NCBI GenBank assembly: GCA_011526105.1
Contig: WYAZ01000112.1
Location: 31,273 to 95,272 of the forward strand
From: Deltaproteobacteria bacterium
GTDB taxonomy: Bacteria; Myxococcota; Kuafuiibacteriia; Kuafuiibacteriales; Kuafuiibacteriaceae
Reading direction: 5' to 3'
DNA length: 64,000 bases
Below are positions 23,735-32,796 of the stretch, one piece after another. The position numbers and the translations under genes are program-made. Numbering within the stretch: the stretch's first letter is position 1; each line of letters starts with the position of its first letter. Under the pieces are notes generated by a model that searched no databases, was not told the DNA's origin, and was given only the letters and a program-made list of their open reading frames with translations.

Positions 23735-26700
23735 TCAAGGCAGCAGTCGGACCACGTTCTGGGTCGTGGGCGTAGGGGTGAAAGCGGAGTCGGCGCTCAC
23801 CGGGGTGAAGACGTCGACGGTCGCCGCCGTGGGTACCGCCGTCGTCGCCGTGTCCACAGCGGTCAGCGTGGTGTTGACGCCAAACGGAGCCCCCGTGCCA
23901 CGGAGGTTCCAGAGCTTGGGCTGGGTGGGCGCGGCCGCGTCTTCGGCCGAGACCCAGATGCGGCCCGCCGCTTCGAAGGTGCTCTTGGGCGTCTCGGCCG
24001 TTCCGAGCCGACGCTGAAAGACGATCGCCCCGTTCACATCCAGCTTCAGCAAGGTGGAAGCCACATCGGTGACGGTCACCAGGAGACCGTTGTCGGCGGT
24101 GGGGGCGAGCGAGGTCGCCACCGCCGCGTTGGTGGTGCCAGAGAACCGGCGCTGCCAGACCATGGCGCCCGCCGCGTCGACCTTGAACACCCAGAGTTCC
24201 CCGTTGACCCCGGCCCCGAACGAGCGCGTAAATCCGGCCACCGCGTAGCCGCCGTCGTTGGTCTGTCTGACCTGCCGGGCCCCGTCATCGCCGGCGCCAC
24301 CGTAGCGATTCTCGAAGCCGAGGGCCCCGTTCGACGCGAGCTTGAGCAACCAAGCCTCGCCGCTGGCGCCGAAGGAAGCCGACTGACCCGCGACGATGTA
24401 GCCGCCGTCCGAAGTGGCACGGACGTCGCGGGCCTGATCGCTGCCGGCGCCGCCGAACACGAACGACCAAGTAGGCGCGCCGGCGGCGTCGAGCTTCATC
24501 ACCCAGGCGTCATCACCACCGGCGCCCGCGCTCTGGGTGTAGCCGGCCGCGACGGCGCCGCCATCGGCGGTGGGCCGGGCGGCGTAGATCCGATCGGCGC
24601 CGGTGGAGCCGTAGACTCGCTGCGAGAGGACTGCGCCCGTCCCGTTGGTACGAACCAGCCACCCCTCTTCGCCGCCCGATCCGGCGGACAGGGTGTAGCC
24701 GCTCACCAAGGCGCCGCCGTCCGCGGTGCCCGCGACACCCGTAACGATGTCGTTCGCTGCGCCACCGATGGAGAACTGGTAGAGGTAGCCGCCGGCCGCG
24801 TTGACGCCGAAGATGAACGCATCTCGGCCTTGGCCCGCGTAGTGTCCGGTGAGGACCGCACCTCCACCCGTGCGAGCGGCCGCGAAGGCCTCCTGCATCG
24901 CGACCGTGAACGGGTATCGAGCGACGAAGTCGTTCACGACGAAGGTGAACGGCGCGTTGCTCGCGACCGTGTTGCCACCCGCGTTCGAGGCGGTGACCCG
25001 CCAGAAGTAGGTGGTGCCGGGCACCAGGCTTCCGGTGGGCACCGCGAAGCTCGTGACGTCGGCGGCGAGGTTTCCGCTCGAGACCACGACGTTGGTGAAG
25101 GCTGCTTCGGTCGCGATCTGCACCGAGTAGGCCGTCTCGAGGGTGGCGTCCGCCCAAGACAACGAGAGCGGAAGCGCGGGCGCGGTCTCGCCATTGACGG
25201 GAGCGCTCAGCGTGAAGGGACCCGGACCCTGGCCGGCGGTCGTGAGCTGAAACGGCGCGTTCGTGGCAAGCGTGTCGCCCACCGCGTTCTCGGCGTAGAC
25301 GCGCCAGTAGACGAGGGTGCCGGCGGGCAAGGGAGAGGGCAGGCTCGCGTTTGTAACGGTCACGTTGGCTACGCTGCCCACGATGGAGGTGAACGCGGCG
25401 TCGGCGGCGACCTCGACCCGATAGCTGCTCGCGCCCGTCGCGGCGGTCCAGGAGAAGCTCGGGCTCACCGGCACGTCGAGGGCCTGGTTCGCCGGCGCCG
25501 AGAGCGTGAACGGCCCGGGGCTCGCGCCGGTGGTGAAGGCGAGCGGCGCGTTCGTCGCGACCGTCTGTCCGGCCACGTTCTCGGCCTGCACCGACCAGAA
25601 GTAGGTGGTGTTGGGGCTCAGCGTGGCCACCAGGACGTGGTTCGTCGCGGTGATGTCGCTCTCGGTGGCGACGACCGTCGTGAGCGCTTGGTCGCTGGCC
25701 ACGGTCACCGTGTAGCGGTCGACCGTGCCGGCGTCGGTCCACGTGAAGTTGGGGTTGAGCGCAACCCCGGTTGCATCCGCCGCCGGAGCGGTGAGGGTGA
25801 ACGCCTGAGGGGGCAGACCGGTGGTGAAGGCGAGCGGCGCGTTCGTGGCGGTGGTGTTCCCGATGGCGTTCGAGGCGATCACTCGCCAGTAGTACGTATC
25901 CCCGCCTACCAGGTCCTGATCGATCGTGAGGTTGGTGTCCGCGATGTCGGCCGCCGTGTAGACGACGTTCGAGAACGCGTTGTCCGAGGCGACCTCCAGC
26001 GCGTAGCTCGTGGCCCCGAGGGAATCTTCCCATTGGAAGTTCGGCCTGAGCCCAACGCCGGTCGCGTCCGCGGCGGGCGCGGTCTGATCAAACGCGGCCG
26101 GCGGCAGCGCGATGGTCAACACCGCCGGACGGGTGGTGCTCCCCACGCCGTTGGTGAGGTTCGTGAAGGTCATGACCCCTTGGAAATTTCCGCGTCCCAG
26201 AGCGGTGGCGCTCGCATTGAGGCGCGCCACGATGACGACGGAGCCATCTCGCGGGATGACCCCCGAACTCGGGTTGAGGTCGAGCCAGTCGACGTTGTCG
26301 CTCACCTCATACTGAATGTCGGCGCCCTGAGCGCGCAGGCGGTAGTTCTTGCCGGACGGGGCAAACGGCCCACCCTCGTTGCCGCTCGAGTTGAAGCCTT
26401 CCGGCGGGCCGAGGGTCATTGCGACCGGCGCGTCGATCGTGAGCCGCGCGTTCCGGGTGATCACCGGGTCCGCTGGATTCGTGAGGTTTCTGAAGCTGAC
26501 GACTCCGGTGTGCACACCTTCCTCGAGATCGTTCGCCATCGCGTTGATGTTCACGTTGACGTTGATGCGTTGGCCGCTCTGGATGAGGCCGCCGGCCGGG
26601 AGAACGGTGAGCCACTCGGCGCCGGTCTCGACCGCCCAGTTCAAGTTGCCGCTGGCGGCTTGGAGGACGTAGACCGCCTGGCCGGGGCTGAAAGGACCTC

Positions 26701-27181
26701 CGGTCTCTCCCCGTGCGGATAGTCCCACGGTCGGGGTCAGCGTCATGATCGTGGTCGCGACGCCGACTTCCAAGGAGACGCTCAACGACACTCGGTCTGC
26801 CTCATCATCGACGTTGGTGATGACGACTTCGGCGTCGTAGCGCCCGGCCTCGAGATCGAGCGCGGCCTGCCCGATGGCGAGGCTGAGCGAGCTCACGCCG
26901 CCCACCGCGGACGCGCCGCTGGCGGGCACCACGTTCAGCCAAGGCTCGGGGCTCGTGGCGCGCCAACGGACCTCGGCCCCTTCCGCGGAAACGCGGACCG
27001 AATGGCGATCAGGGGCGAAGGGACCAGCCTGCGGTCCGGAGGAGACAAACGGTCCACCGGGGCTCACCACCAGCTGACCGATGGGGGTGCCGTCCTCACG
27101 TGTGTCGCAGCCCGTCAGCAGGCAGAGCGCGGCACAGAGAGAGGCTGTGAGGTGGATCGGATGAGATGACGACAATCGCAA
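23735..27181 (-). CDS. Large lipoprotein: BACON-like, FN3-like and beta-propeller-like repeats
   Basis: Start placed at TTG 27181 because GGGGAGGT lies just upstream and the resulting signal peptide ends in lipobox LLTGC; the frame extends 126 bases further upstream without a signal peptide. The 1148 residues comprise about three BACON-like beta domains (such as AEWLTVLPAGGLIQSGQ and FSPGQAVYVLQ), five FN3-like repeats of about 95 residues with PAADATGV and the YYWRVxAxNxxG strand, and a C-terminal region of repeated DGGYxVAGxTxSxGAGGxxAWxxKLD motifs. The last resembles the SBBP/PQQ-type propeller of secreted bacterial proteins. A glycan- or matrix-binding surface protein is likely. Confidence 0.9.
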   Translation of the reverse strand: MRLSSSHPIHLTASLCAALCLLTGCDTREDGTPIGQLVVSPGGPFVSSGPQAGPFAPDRHSVRVSAEGAEVRWRATSPEPWLNVVPASGASAVGGVSSLSLAIGQAALDLEAGRYDAEVVITNVDDEADRVSLSVSLEVGVATTIMTLTPTVGLSARGETGGPFSPGQAVYVLQAASGNLNWAVETGAEWLTVLPAGGLIQSGQRINVNVNINAMANDLEEGVHTGVVSFRNLTNPADPVITRNARLTIDAPVAMTLGPPEGFNSSGNEGGPFAPSGKNYRLRAQGADIQYEVSDNVDWLDLNPSSGVIPRDGSVVIVARLNASATALGRGNFQGVMTFTNLTNGVGSTTRPAVLTIALPPAAFDQTAPAADATGVGLRPNFQWEDSLGATSYALEVASDNAFSNVVYTAADIADTNLTIDQDLVGGDTYYWRVIASNAIGNTTATNAPLAFTTGLPPQAFTLTAPAADATGVALNPNFTWTDAGTVDRYTVTVASDQALTTVVATESDITATNHVLVATLSPNTTYFWSVQAENVAGQTVATNAPLAFTTGASPGPFTLSAPANQALDVPVSPSFSWTAATGASSYRVEVAADAAFTSIVGSVANVTVTNASLPSPLPAGTLVYWRVYAENAVGDTLATNAPFQLTTAGQGPGPFTLSAPVNGETAPALPLSLSWADATLETAYSVQIATEAAFTNVVVSSGNLAADVTSFAVPTGSLVPGTTYFWRVTASNAGGNTVASNAPFTFVVNDFVARYPFTVAMQEAFAAARTGGGAVLTGHYAGQGRDAFIFGVNAAGGYLYQFSIGGAANDIVTGVAGTADGGALVSGYTLSAGSGGEEGWLVRTNGTGAVLSQRVYGSTGADRIYAARPTADGGAVAAGYTQSAGAGGDDAWVMKLDAAGAPTWSFVFGGAGSDQARDVRATSDGGYIVAGQSASFGASGEAWLLKLASNGALGFENRYGGAGDDGARQVRQTNDGGYAVAGFTRSFGAGVNGELWVFKVDAAGAMVWQRRFSGTTNAAVATSLAPTADNGLLVTVTDVASTLLKLDVNGAIVFQRRLGTAETPKSTFEAAGRIWVSAEDAAAPTQPKLWNLRGTGAPFGVNTTLTAVDTATTAVPTAATVDVFTPVSADSAFTPTPTTQNVVRLLP

Positions 27182-27233
27182 GATGACCTCCCCTTCGGAG
27201 TGCGGGCATCTTGGCACAGGGCCAAGGTGGCGC

Positions 27234-28448
27234 CTACCTGGGCTCGACCTCGCTGGACTCGACCCACAGTATCTCGCGCGCCGTCTCTTCCGCGATGCGG
27301 CATTCACTCAGATCCTTCGGCATCTTCGAGGCTTCGGCGGCGAGCGGGATTCGCCCGCCCATCAGCTCGGCGTAGGTCTGGGGGTACAGCGGTTCCAGCG
27401 AGGGCTCGGCGTAGCCCCCCGGGTAGGTCGGGGTTCCGGTCGTCGGCTCGTACTTGTCGGTGGCCCCGACCAAATGGAGCAGTTCGTGTGCGATGACCAC
27501 GTGATTCGCGCCGAGCATGTCGTCCGCGGCAAAGCCGTGGACCACCGCGACTTGAAGGCCCTCGAGGCCCACCGAGTGATCCAGCATCGTGTCCGAGTTC
27601 GCGGCATGCAGCACCCAGAAGACCTGCAGATCCGTCGGCTCGAGTTCGAAGCCGGCCGGCGCGCGCCACGCGTACCAGCGAAGCTTCAGGCTGAAGAGCA
27701 ACGCCTCGAGCGGTGAGCCGCTCTCGGGCATGCGCGGCGGACGCGCCTCGAGCCGCGGTCCCAAGCGAAGACGCAACGGGTTTCGGGTGGGGGCGTCGAG
27801 CCGCTCGGCCTCGCGCGCGAAGAACGCCTCCACCGGCGCAAGGTCGCTCTCCTCGAGCGTCTCGAGGTAGCTCGAGATCGTTTCATCCTCGGTCGCCGCG
27901 ATCGGAAACACGAGCACGCTGATCGGGGTGATCCAGCTTCGAAGCTGCCGCTGCCGATGAATGGCCCCGAGCGCTACGAAGCCGAGAACCGCGAGCAGAA
28001 CGGCGATGCGGAAGTGACGAAAGCGACGCCAGACGCCGCTGCTCTTTCTGCACTTCGCGCACTGCGCTACGTCGATGAGATAGAGACAGGCTGCGCAGGC
28101 TCGCTGTTCCTTACACTTCGGACATGGCTCGGAGGCGGCGAGCTTCGGGTGCGTCGGGCAGGCCGCGAAGTCGACGGTCGTTGGGCGGGCCTCGAGGCCG
28201 AATCCGGCGGCGGCCAGTCGCGCCTTCAGCCTGAGAGAGACCTCGGGCGGTTGCGGGCGCAGGGCGAGCACCAGCGGAAGGCGCTCGGGGAGTCGCCTCG
28301 CGTCCTCCTCGCTCAGGCCCAGACCGTGACGGGCCGCTCGGGCGGCGAGCACCGGGTCCATCGGGCCCGGGCCCGCCCGCAAGATGAGTTGCTCCCCTCG
28401 CGGTCGCGGGTCGGACGGACTCTCTCTCTGTTTGCTCGCTTCGTTCAC
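27234..28448 (-). CDS. Membrane-anchored metzincin-like protease with N-terminal zinc ribbons
   Basis: Start GTG 28448 overlaps the previous stop (GTGA); the longer frame to 28763 lies inside the neighbour. 404 residues. Residues about 75-125 hold Cys/His clusters (CPTHPKL, CPKCKEQRACAAC, CAKCRK) that look like zinc ribbons, followed by one membrane helix (RIAVLLAVLGFVALGAI). The outer part contains HELLHLVGATD at 321-331, an exact HExxHxxGxxD metzincin-type motif with Asp as third ligand as in snapalysins, and a Met at about 363 (YAELMGGR) in Met-turn position. A zinc endopeptidase facing the periplasm, perhaps regulated from the cytosol, is inferred. Substrates are unknown; adjacent surface proteins are candidates. 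Confidence 0.87.
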   Translation of the reverse strand: MNEASKQRESPSDPRPRGEQLILRAGPGPMDPVLAARAARHGLGLSEEDARRLPERLPLVLALRPQPPEVSLRLKARLAAAGFGLEARPTTVDFAACPTHPKLAASEPCPKCKEQRACAACLYLIDVAQCAKCRKSSGVWRRFRHFRIAVLLAVLGFVALGAIHRQRQLRSWITPISVLVFPIAATEDETISSYLETLEESDLAPVEAFFAREAERLDAPTRNPLRLRLGPRLEARPPRMPESGSPLEALLFSLKLRWYAWRAPAGFELEPTDLQVFWVLHAANSDTMLDHSVGLEGLQVAVVHGFAADDMLGANHVVIAHELLHLVGATDKYEPTTGTPTYPGGYAEPSLEPLYPQTYAELMGGRIPLAAEASKMPKDLSECRIAEETAREILWVESSEVEPR

Positions 28449-30070
28449 TCGAGTTCCAGCTCGTAGAGTTGGTCTGCCCCGACCGCCAGGTACACACGTT
28501 CGTGCAGCGTCTGGAGCACCTGGGGTCCGTTCCCGTCGCCGCGGATGGGCAGACCGTCGATCGGAATGGCGGCCGCGCAGGGGTCCCGCGCGCGCCGCCA
28601 GAAGAGCGCCGCGCAGCGGGAAGAGCCAAAGATGTACCCGTCCCCGTTCGGTGCGGCCACCATCGGCCCGACCGAATGACTCAGGCTTCGAACCCCGCAG
28701 TCGGATGGGGCGGAAGCGCAGACGGCCGCCTGGTCGGTGATGCTGTAAGTCTCGAGTTCCCATTCACCGCGGCCGAGTCGACGAAAGAGACGACTGTCCG
28801 AGGCGCTGACGATCCACGTCCCGCGCGGCGGGGGTAGCCATGCCGCCGAGATCAAGCTCGCGTCCTTGTTGAGCGTGACCGCATGCGTGCGCGGGGTAAC
28901 TTCGAGTTCGAACAGATCCCCCTCGAAGACCTCCGACCCGTTGAGCAGCACGAGGTGGGGCGAGGCGACCTCGTTCAAAGGGTAGGTCGCGCGCGCGGCG
29001 AAACCAGGTCGTAGCTTCTCGACCGGACGGGCGGTGGCCGAGGTGGCGGTGAGGACCAGATTGCGCCCCGTGACGAAGTACCGCTCAGTGGGCTCGACAA
29101 AGACGTGCCTGAGGCTGAGCCGGTCATCGAGTCGCTCGACCTCCCGCACGAGCTTCTGATCGAGGGACCAGAGGCCCTCCGGCGAGAGGCGTAGTCGCAC
29201 CCATCCCGCGCCCATGTCGAAGGCACCGCTCTGAGTCGTTTCGCTCTTCGTGAGGGCCAGGAAGGCGAAGGCCGGACCCCGTGGCCAATCTCGGGCAGCG
29301 ACCTCGCCGTGGAGGACGAGCCACCGACCCGACTCAGTTCTCTCGAAGTGGTCCTCGATTCGAAAGACATCTCGCGCCTCGTTGACCACCCCGCCGCGCC
29401 GAACCAGCGCGACCCCTTCGTGCGCGAAGACGACGAGGTGGTCCTCGTCCAGGGCGGACAGGCCGCCGATGTTATCGAGCGTGCGGGTGCGGGTGCTGGT
29501 CTCGCCGAAGATCCTCGCCGACGCGGCGAAGGGTGCGAAACGAATCCCGAGGCCGCTTCCACACGGATGCACGGGGAGTTCGACCATCAGATCGTTGGGG
29601 TGCTCCGTTTCGGTCGCGTGGCCACGCTCGAAGTCGAGCGCGAAGACCTGAGTGAGGCTCGTGCCATCTTCGAGCGCCAAGGTCTCGAGAGGTACTTCGA
29701 GCTTCGTCTCATCGAGCGACCGTCCTTCTGGACCGCAGTCTTGCAGCTCGGCGTCGGCGGCGGTGACCTTCGTCTCGAGTCGCGCCGCCTTGTTGTACCG
29801 GGGATGGACCCTCTCGAGGCCGTCGTCCTCGATGTGCAGGAGGAGGGTTCGGACACGGGACGCCGGCCCTCGGCGCACCACGACGATGCCCTCGCTCGAA
29901 AGGTACGGACCTTCGACGTCACGGAGCTGCTCGCCGCTTTCGCCCATCGTCAGGACAAAATAGAGGCCGCCTTCGGCCGGGAACCCGATGCCCTCGGCGC
30001 CGATGCAGCTCGCCATGAGCAGCGGGAGCCAGCGCGCCACACGAGATCCGTTCTTCGACCAAGGGGGCAC
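28445..30070 (-). CDS. Lipoprotein, downstream copy of a tandem duplicate pair
   Basis: 541 residues from GTG 30070, chosen because it lines up with the start of its paralogue at 31757; the frame extends to 30175 only through a duplicated remnant. Signal peptide WLPLLMASC, then a protein with no recognisable family. Paralogy with 30141-31757 is obvious along the full length (shared GIGF start, GLSALDEDHLVVFA, ALVRRGGV, RLSLRHVFVEPTERYFVTGRNLVLTA-like block, CAALFWRR and the YELELE end). The regular beta-strand pattern suggests a beta-propeller. Function unknown; it is next to the metzincin-like gene with a four-base overlap. Confidence 0.88.
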   Translation of the reverse strand: MPPWSKNGSRVARWLPLLMASCIGAEGIGFPAEGGLYFVLTMGESGEQLRDVEGPYLSSEGIVVVRRGPASRVRTLLLHIEDDGLERVHPRYNKAARLETKVTAADAELQDCGPEGRSLDETKLEVPLETLALEDGTSLTQVFALDFERGHATETEHPNDLMVELPVHPCGSGLGIRFAPFAASARIFGETSTRTRTLDNIGGLSALDEDHLVVFAHEGVALVRRGGVVNEARDVFRIEDHFERTESGRWLVLHGEVAARDWPRGPAFAFLALTKSETTQSGAFDMGAGWVRLRLSPEGLWSLDQKLVREVERLDDRLSLRHVFVEPTERYFVTGRNLVLTATSATARPVEKLRPGFAARATYPLNEVASPHLVLLNGSEVFEGDLFELEVTPRTHAVTLNKDASLISAAWLPPPRGTWIVSASDSRLFRRLGRGEWELETYSITDQAAVCASAPSDCGVRSLSHSVGPMVAAPNGDGYIFGSSRCAALFWRRARDPCAAAIPIDGLPIRGDGNGPQVLQTLHERVYLAVGADQLYELELE

Positions 30071-30077
30071 GAATGCG

Positions 30078-30138
30078 ACCCTATCAGAACGGCCAGAACC
30101 AGCCCAACTGGGCGATGTGGGCGGGGCCGCAGGTGTTG
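30078..30138 (-). pseudogene. Relic of the 3' end of the DUF3570 gene, left by tandem duplication
   Basis: These 61 bases equal 31765-31825, the last 55 coding-strand bases of the intact DUF3570 gene plus a few bases past its stop, with only two visible differences. The copy includes the TGA (complement at 30084-30086) and ends abruptly at 30138, where the sequence turns into the 3' part of the lipoprotein paralogue. It therefore marks the junction of a 1687-bp tandem duplication. Confidence 0.88.
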
Positions 30139-30140
30139 GT

Positions 30141-31757
30141 TCACTCGAACTCGAGCTCGTAGAGCGCGTTCTCACCCACGCCGAGGTAGAGGCGTCCGTT
30201 CAGCATCCGGAGCACACGCGGGCCTCCCCTGTTAGTGACGATGGGGAGTCCGGGGAGCGCGATGGAGGCCGCGCAGGGGTCATTCGTTCTGCGCCAGAAC
30301 AGCGCCGCGCAGTCGAACGACCCGAAGAGGTAGCCGTCTCCCTCGGGGGCCGGGGCCAGCGCCCCGATCAGTTCCGTGAGGACGCGTTGCCCGCAGCTCG
30401 AGACCAGAGCGGCACACCCGGCGGCGCGGTCGGTGACATAGTAGGGTTCGCTTTCCCACTGACTTGGTGCTTTGCGGCGGAACAGCCGGCCGTCCGAGCT
30501 CCCGACAATCCAGGTGCCCAACGCCGAAGGCAGCGGGGCGGCCGATGCCAGGCTCATCTCGCGGTTCGTCGAAATGACGAAGGTGCGTGGCGAGGGTTCC
30601 AGCGCGAACGCGTCCCCCTCGAAGACTGAGGCCGAGTTGAGCAGCACGAGGTGCGGCGAGGTTCCGTCGTCCAGCGCGTAGGTCGCCCGGGCGGAGAAGG
30701 AGACCTGTCGATGCGCCAGCGGTCGGGCGGTGGCCGAACTGGCGGTGAGGACGAGATTCCGGCCCACGACCAAGTAGCGCTCATCGGGCTCGACGAAGAC
30801 GTGCCTGAGGCTCAATCGATCCTCCGGCGGCTCGAGTTCAAACTCGAGCTTGTCGTCGAAGGACCAAACGCCCTCGGGGGAGAGCTGTAGGCGTAGCCAA
30901 CCCCCGCCCATCTCGAAAAAACCGTTCCCGATCCTCTCGCTGCGGGCCAGTGCCAACACCGCGAGCGCGGGACCACGAGGCCAGTCTCGGCGAATGAGTT
31001 CGCCGTGGAGGATGCCCCACTGAGCCGTGTCCGTGCTGAGGAAGTGGTCGTCGATCCGAAAGATGTCCCTCGACTCGCTGAGCACGCCTCCGCGCCGAAC
31101 GAGCGCGACCCCAGCACTCGCGAAGACCACCAAGTGGTCCTCGTCCAGAGCGGAGAGGCCCTCTATCTCACCGAGCCGGTTGTGGGGGAACGCGTCGATC
31201 AGTTTTGGGGACGCCGCGAAGGGCTTGAATTGGATCTCCGCGCCGCGCTCGCAGGAATGCACGGGGAGTTCGACCGCGAGACCTCCGGGCGGCTCCACTT
31301 CGATCGGGGAGCGACGTTCGAGATCGAGCTCGAAGGCCTGAGCCAGGCGCGTGCCGTCCTCGAGCACCAAGCTGTCGAGCGGAACCTCGAGCTTGCTCTC
31401 GTCGAGTGAACGCCCATCTCGGCCACAGCTCCGAAGCTCGGCGTCGATGGCGGAGATCCTCGTCTCCAGCCGCGCCTCCGAGCGGTATCGGGGATGCAGC
31501 GTTCCCAGACGCTCGTCGTCGATGCGCAGGATGCGGGACTGCCGGCCGGACTCGAGCCCGCGATGCACCCAGACGATGTTCTCGCTGGAGGGGTACGGAC
31601 CTCGAACCTCTACGAGTCGCTCTCCGTGGGCGTCCAGACTCAGGGCAAAGAAGAGGCCGTCATCGGCCAAAAACCCGATGCCCTCGCCGCCGATGCAGCT
31701 CGCCGTGAGCAGCGAGAACAAGCACCCCGCGAGAGCGCGCTTCGACCGGGCCGGCAC
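30141..31757 (-). CDS. Lipoprotein, upstream copy of a tandem duplicate pair
   Basis: 538 residues from GTG 31757. Signal peptide with a probable lipid Cys (LLTASC) and a GIGF start shared with the downstream copy. The rest is beta-rich and alternates between near-identical and diverged blocks relative to the copy at 28445-30070; the conserved blocks are the same ones listed there. No Pfam-type domain recognised. Thirteen bases separate its start from the stop of the DUF3570 gene, so it is almost certainly co-transcribed with that gene and may act with it. Confidence 0.88.
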   Translation of the reverse strand: MPARSKRALAGCLFSLLTASCIGGEGIGFLADDGLFFALSLDAHGERLVEVRGPYPSSENIVWVHRGLESGRQSRILRIDDERLGTLHPRYRSEARLETRISAIDAELRSCGRDGRSLDESKLEVPLDSLVLEDGTRLAQAFELDLERRSPIEVEPPGGLAVELPVHSCERGAEIQFKPFAASPKLIDAFPHNRLGEIEGLSALDEDHLVVFASAGVALVRRGGVLSESRDIFRIDDHFLSTDTAQWGILHGELIRRDWPRGPALAVLALARSERIGNGFFEMGGGWLRLQLSPEGVWSFDDKLEFELEPPEDRLSLRHVFVEPDERYLVVGRNLVLTASSATARPLAHRQVSFSARATYALDDGTSPHLVLLNSASVFEGDAFALEPSPRTFVISTNREMSLASAAPLPSALGTWIVGSSDGRLFRRKAPSQWESEPYYVTDRAAGCAALVSSCGQRVLTELIGALAPAPEGDGYLFGSFDCAALFWRRTNDPCAASIALPGLPIVTNRGGPRVLRMLNGRLYLGVGENALYELEFE

Positions 31758-31770
31758 GCAACAGACCCTA

Positions 31771-32796
31771 TCAGAACGGCCAGAACCAGCCCAGCTGGGC
31801 GATGTGGGCGGGGCCGTAGGTGTTGTCTTGGTCCAGGTAGCCGTAAGAGAGCTGCACGGTGGACGGGGCGAAGACGTCGAGGACGCTCTGTTCGAGCACC
31901 CGCATGTTCCAGCGCACCGTCAGTTGGTAGAGGCGCGAGGCGAAGCGCATGAGCTTCGGGTCCGCGGTGACGAAGCCGTCCTGCAGCTCGGTGAAGAACA
32001 CGCCGTCTTGGGTGTGGATGCGAAGGCGCGGGGCGACATCCACGTGTTTGCTCAGGCGTTGGCTCAGCTCGAGGTCGATGCTGTGGGCGAAGAGATCCCA
32101 GTCGTCGAAGTAGAGCCGGTAACTCGCGCGCGCCGTCGTCTGGGTCGGCGCAAACCGGTAGCGCAGCCAGGCGGAGAGCGAGAAGCGCTGGCGGGTTCGC
32201 GGGTGGTTCTCGACTCGGTACGGGTTCTCGGTGAAGCCGGAGAGGAACTGCGCCTCGAAGGCGCCCCCGGCCACGAGATCTCTCGCGAGCACCTGAGTCC
32301 CGGAGATGCCGAACAAGCTCGTGTTCAAGTTGTCTTGAAAGCCACGCCGTTCGCGCTGACGGATCTCGTCGAAGTAGTGCTGGAAGTAGGCGCGCAGCAC
32401 GGTGTTGTCCTGAAACAGAGAGATACCGAGGTCGGCCCCGATGCCCACGGAGGTGTAGTCGGACTCCGTGGAGTAGCGACCGTTGATGCCGGGGGTCAGG
32501 AACCCCATGAGCTCCTTGCTGACCTGCAGGCGCACCTCGTTTCGGTACTCGGAGAACGGCTCGTCGGTCGCCGTGAACGCGCCCGAGGCCGAAGTGATTT
32601 GATCCACGAGGTAGGTGGCGTCGACCTGCCAGCCATCGGGCAGGTCCTTGGTGATGCGCATCATCGGGTTGATGACGCGGGTGCTTCGTTCCTTCCAGTA
32701 GTTGCCGAAGATCGAGATCGAGTCTTCGGCGTGGGCCGTGGGGCACAAAAAGGCGAGGGCGATCAGCGCCCCGAGCAGCCGGCGCCCGTTCTTCAT
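31771..32796 (-). CDS. DUF3570 outer-membrane beta-barrel protein
   Basis: Start ATG 32796 overlaps the previous stop as ATGA and gives a clean signal peptide (LLGALIALAFLCPTAHA). 341 residues. The mature protein opens with SISIFGNYWKERSTRVINP and TKDLPDGWQVDATYLVDQ, followed by ITSASGAF, the conserved start of the DUF3570 family, then amphipathic strands and a terminal aromatic residue (WFWPF) typical of outer-membrane barrels. DUF3570 genes are known to sit beside DUF4266 and ApbE genes; here both lie 1.7 kb away on the other strand. A role in an outer-membrane, flavin-linked redox system has been suggested for such clusters, but the protein's function is not established. Confidence 0.9.
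   Translation of the reverse strand: MKNGRRLLGALIALAFLCPTAHAEDSISIFGNYWKERSTRVINPMMRITKDLPDGWQVDATYLVDQITSASGAFTATDEPFSEYRNEVRLQVSKELMGFLTPGINGRYSTESDYTSVGIGADLGISLFQDNTVLRAYFQHYFDEIRQRERRGFQDNLNTSLFGISGTQVLARDLVAGGAFEAQFLSGFTENPYRVENHPRTRQRFSLSAWLRYRFAPTQTTARASYRLYFDDWDLFAHSIDLELSQRLSKHVDVAPRLRIHTQDGVFFTELQDGFVTADPKLMRFASRLYQLTVRWNMRVLEQSVLDVFAPSTVQLSYGYLDQDNTYGPAHIAQLGWFWPF

Noticed and set aside
25416..25450. TGAS-type sequence in an exported FN3 repeat as an ApbE flavinylation site
   Set aside because: It lies in the regular FN3 strand shared by the other repeats (ATGASSYRVE and similar) and lacks the preceding Asp of known acceptor motifs.
24830..26722. A 630-codon plus-strand frame opposite the FN3/BACON lipoprotein
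   Set aside because: Arg/Gly/Val-rich low-complexity translation and no ribosome-binding site; the opposite-strand gene explains it.
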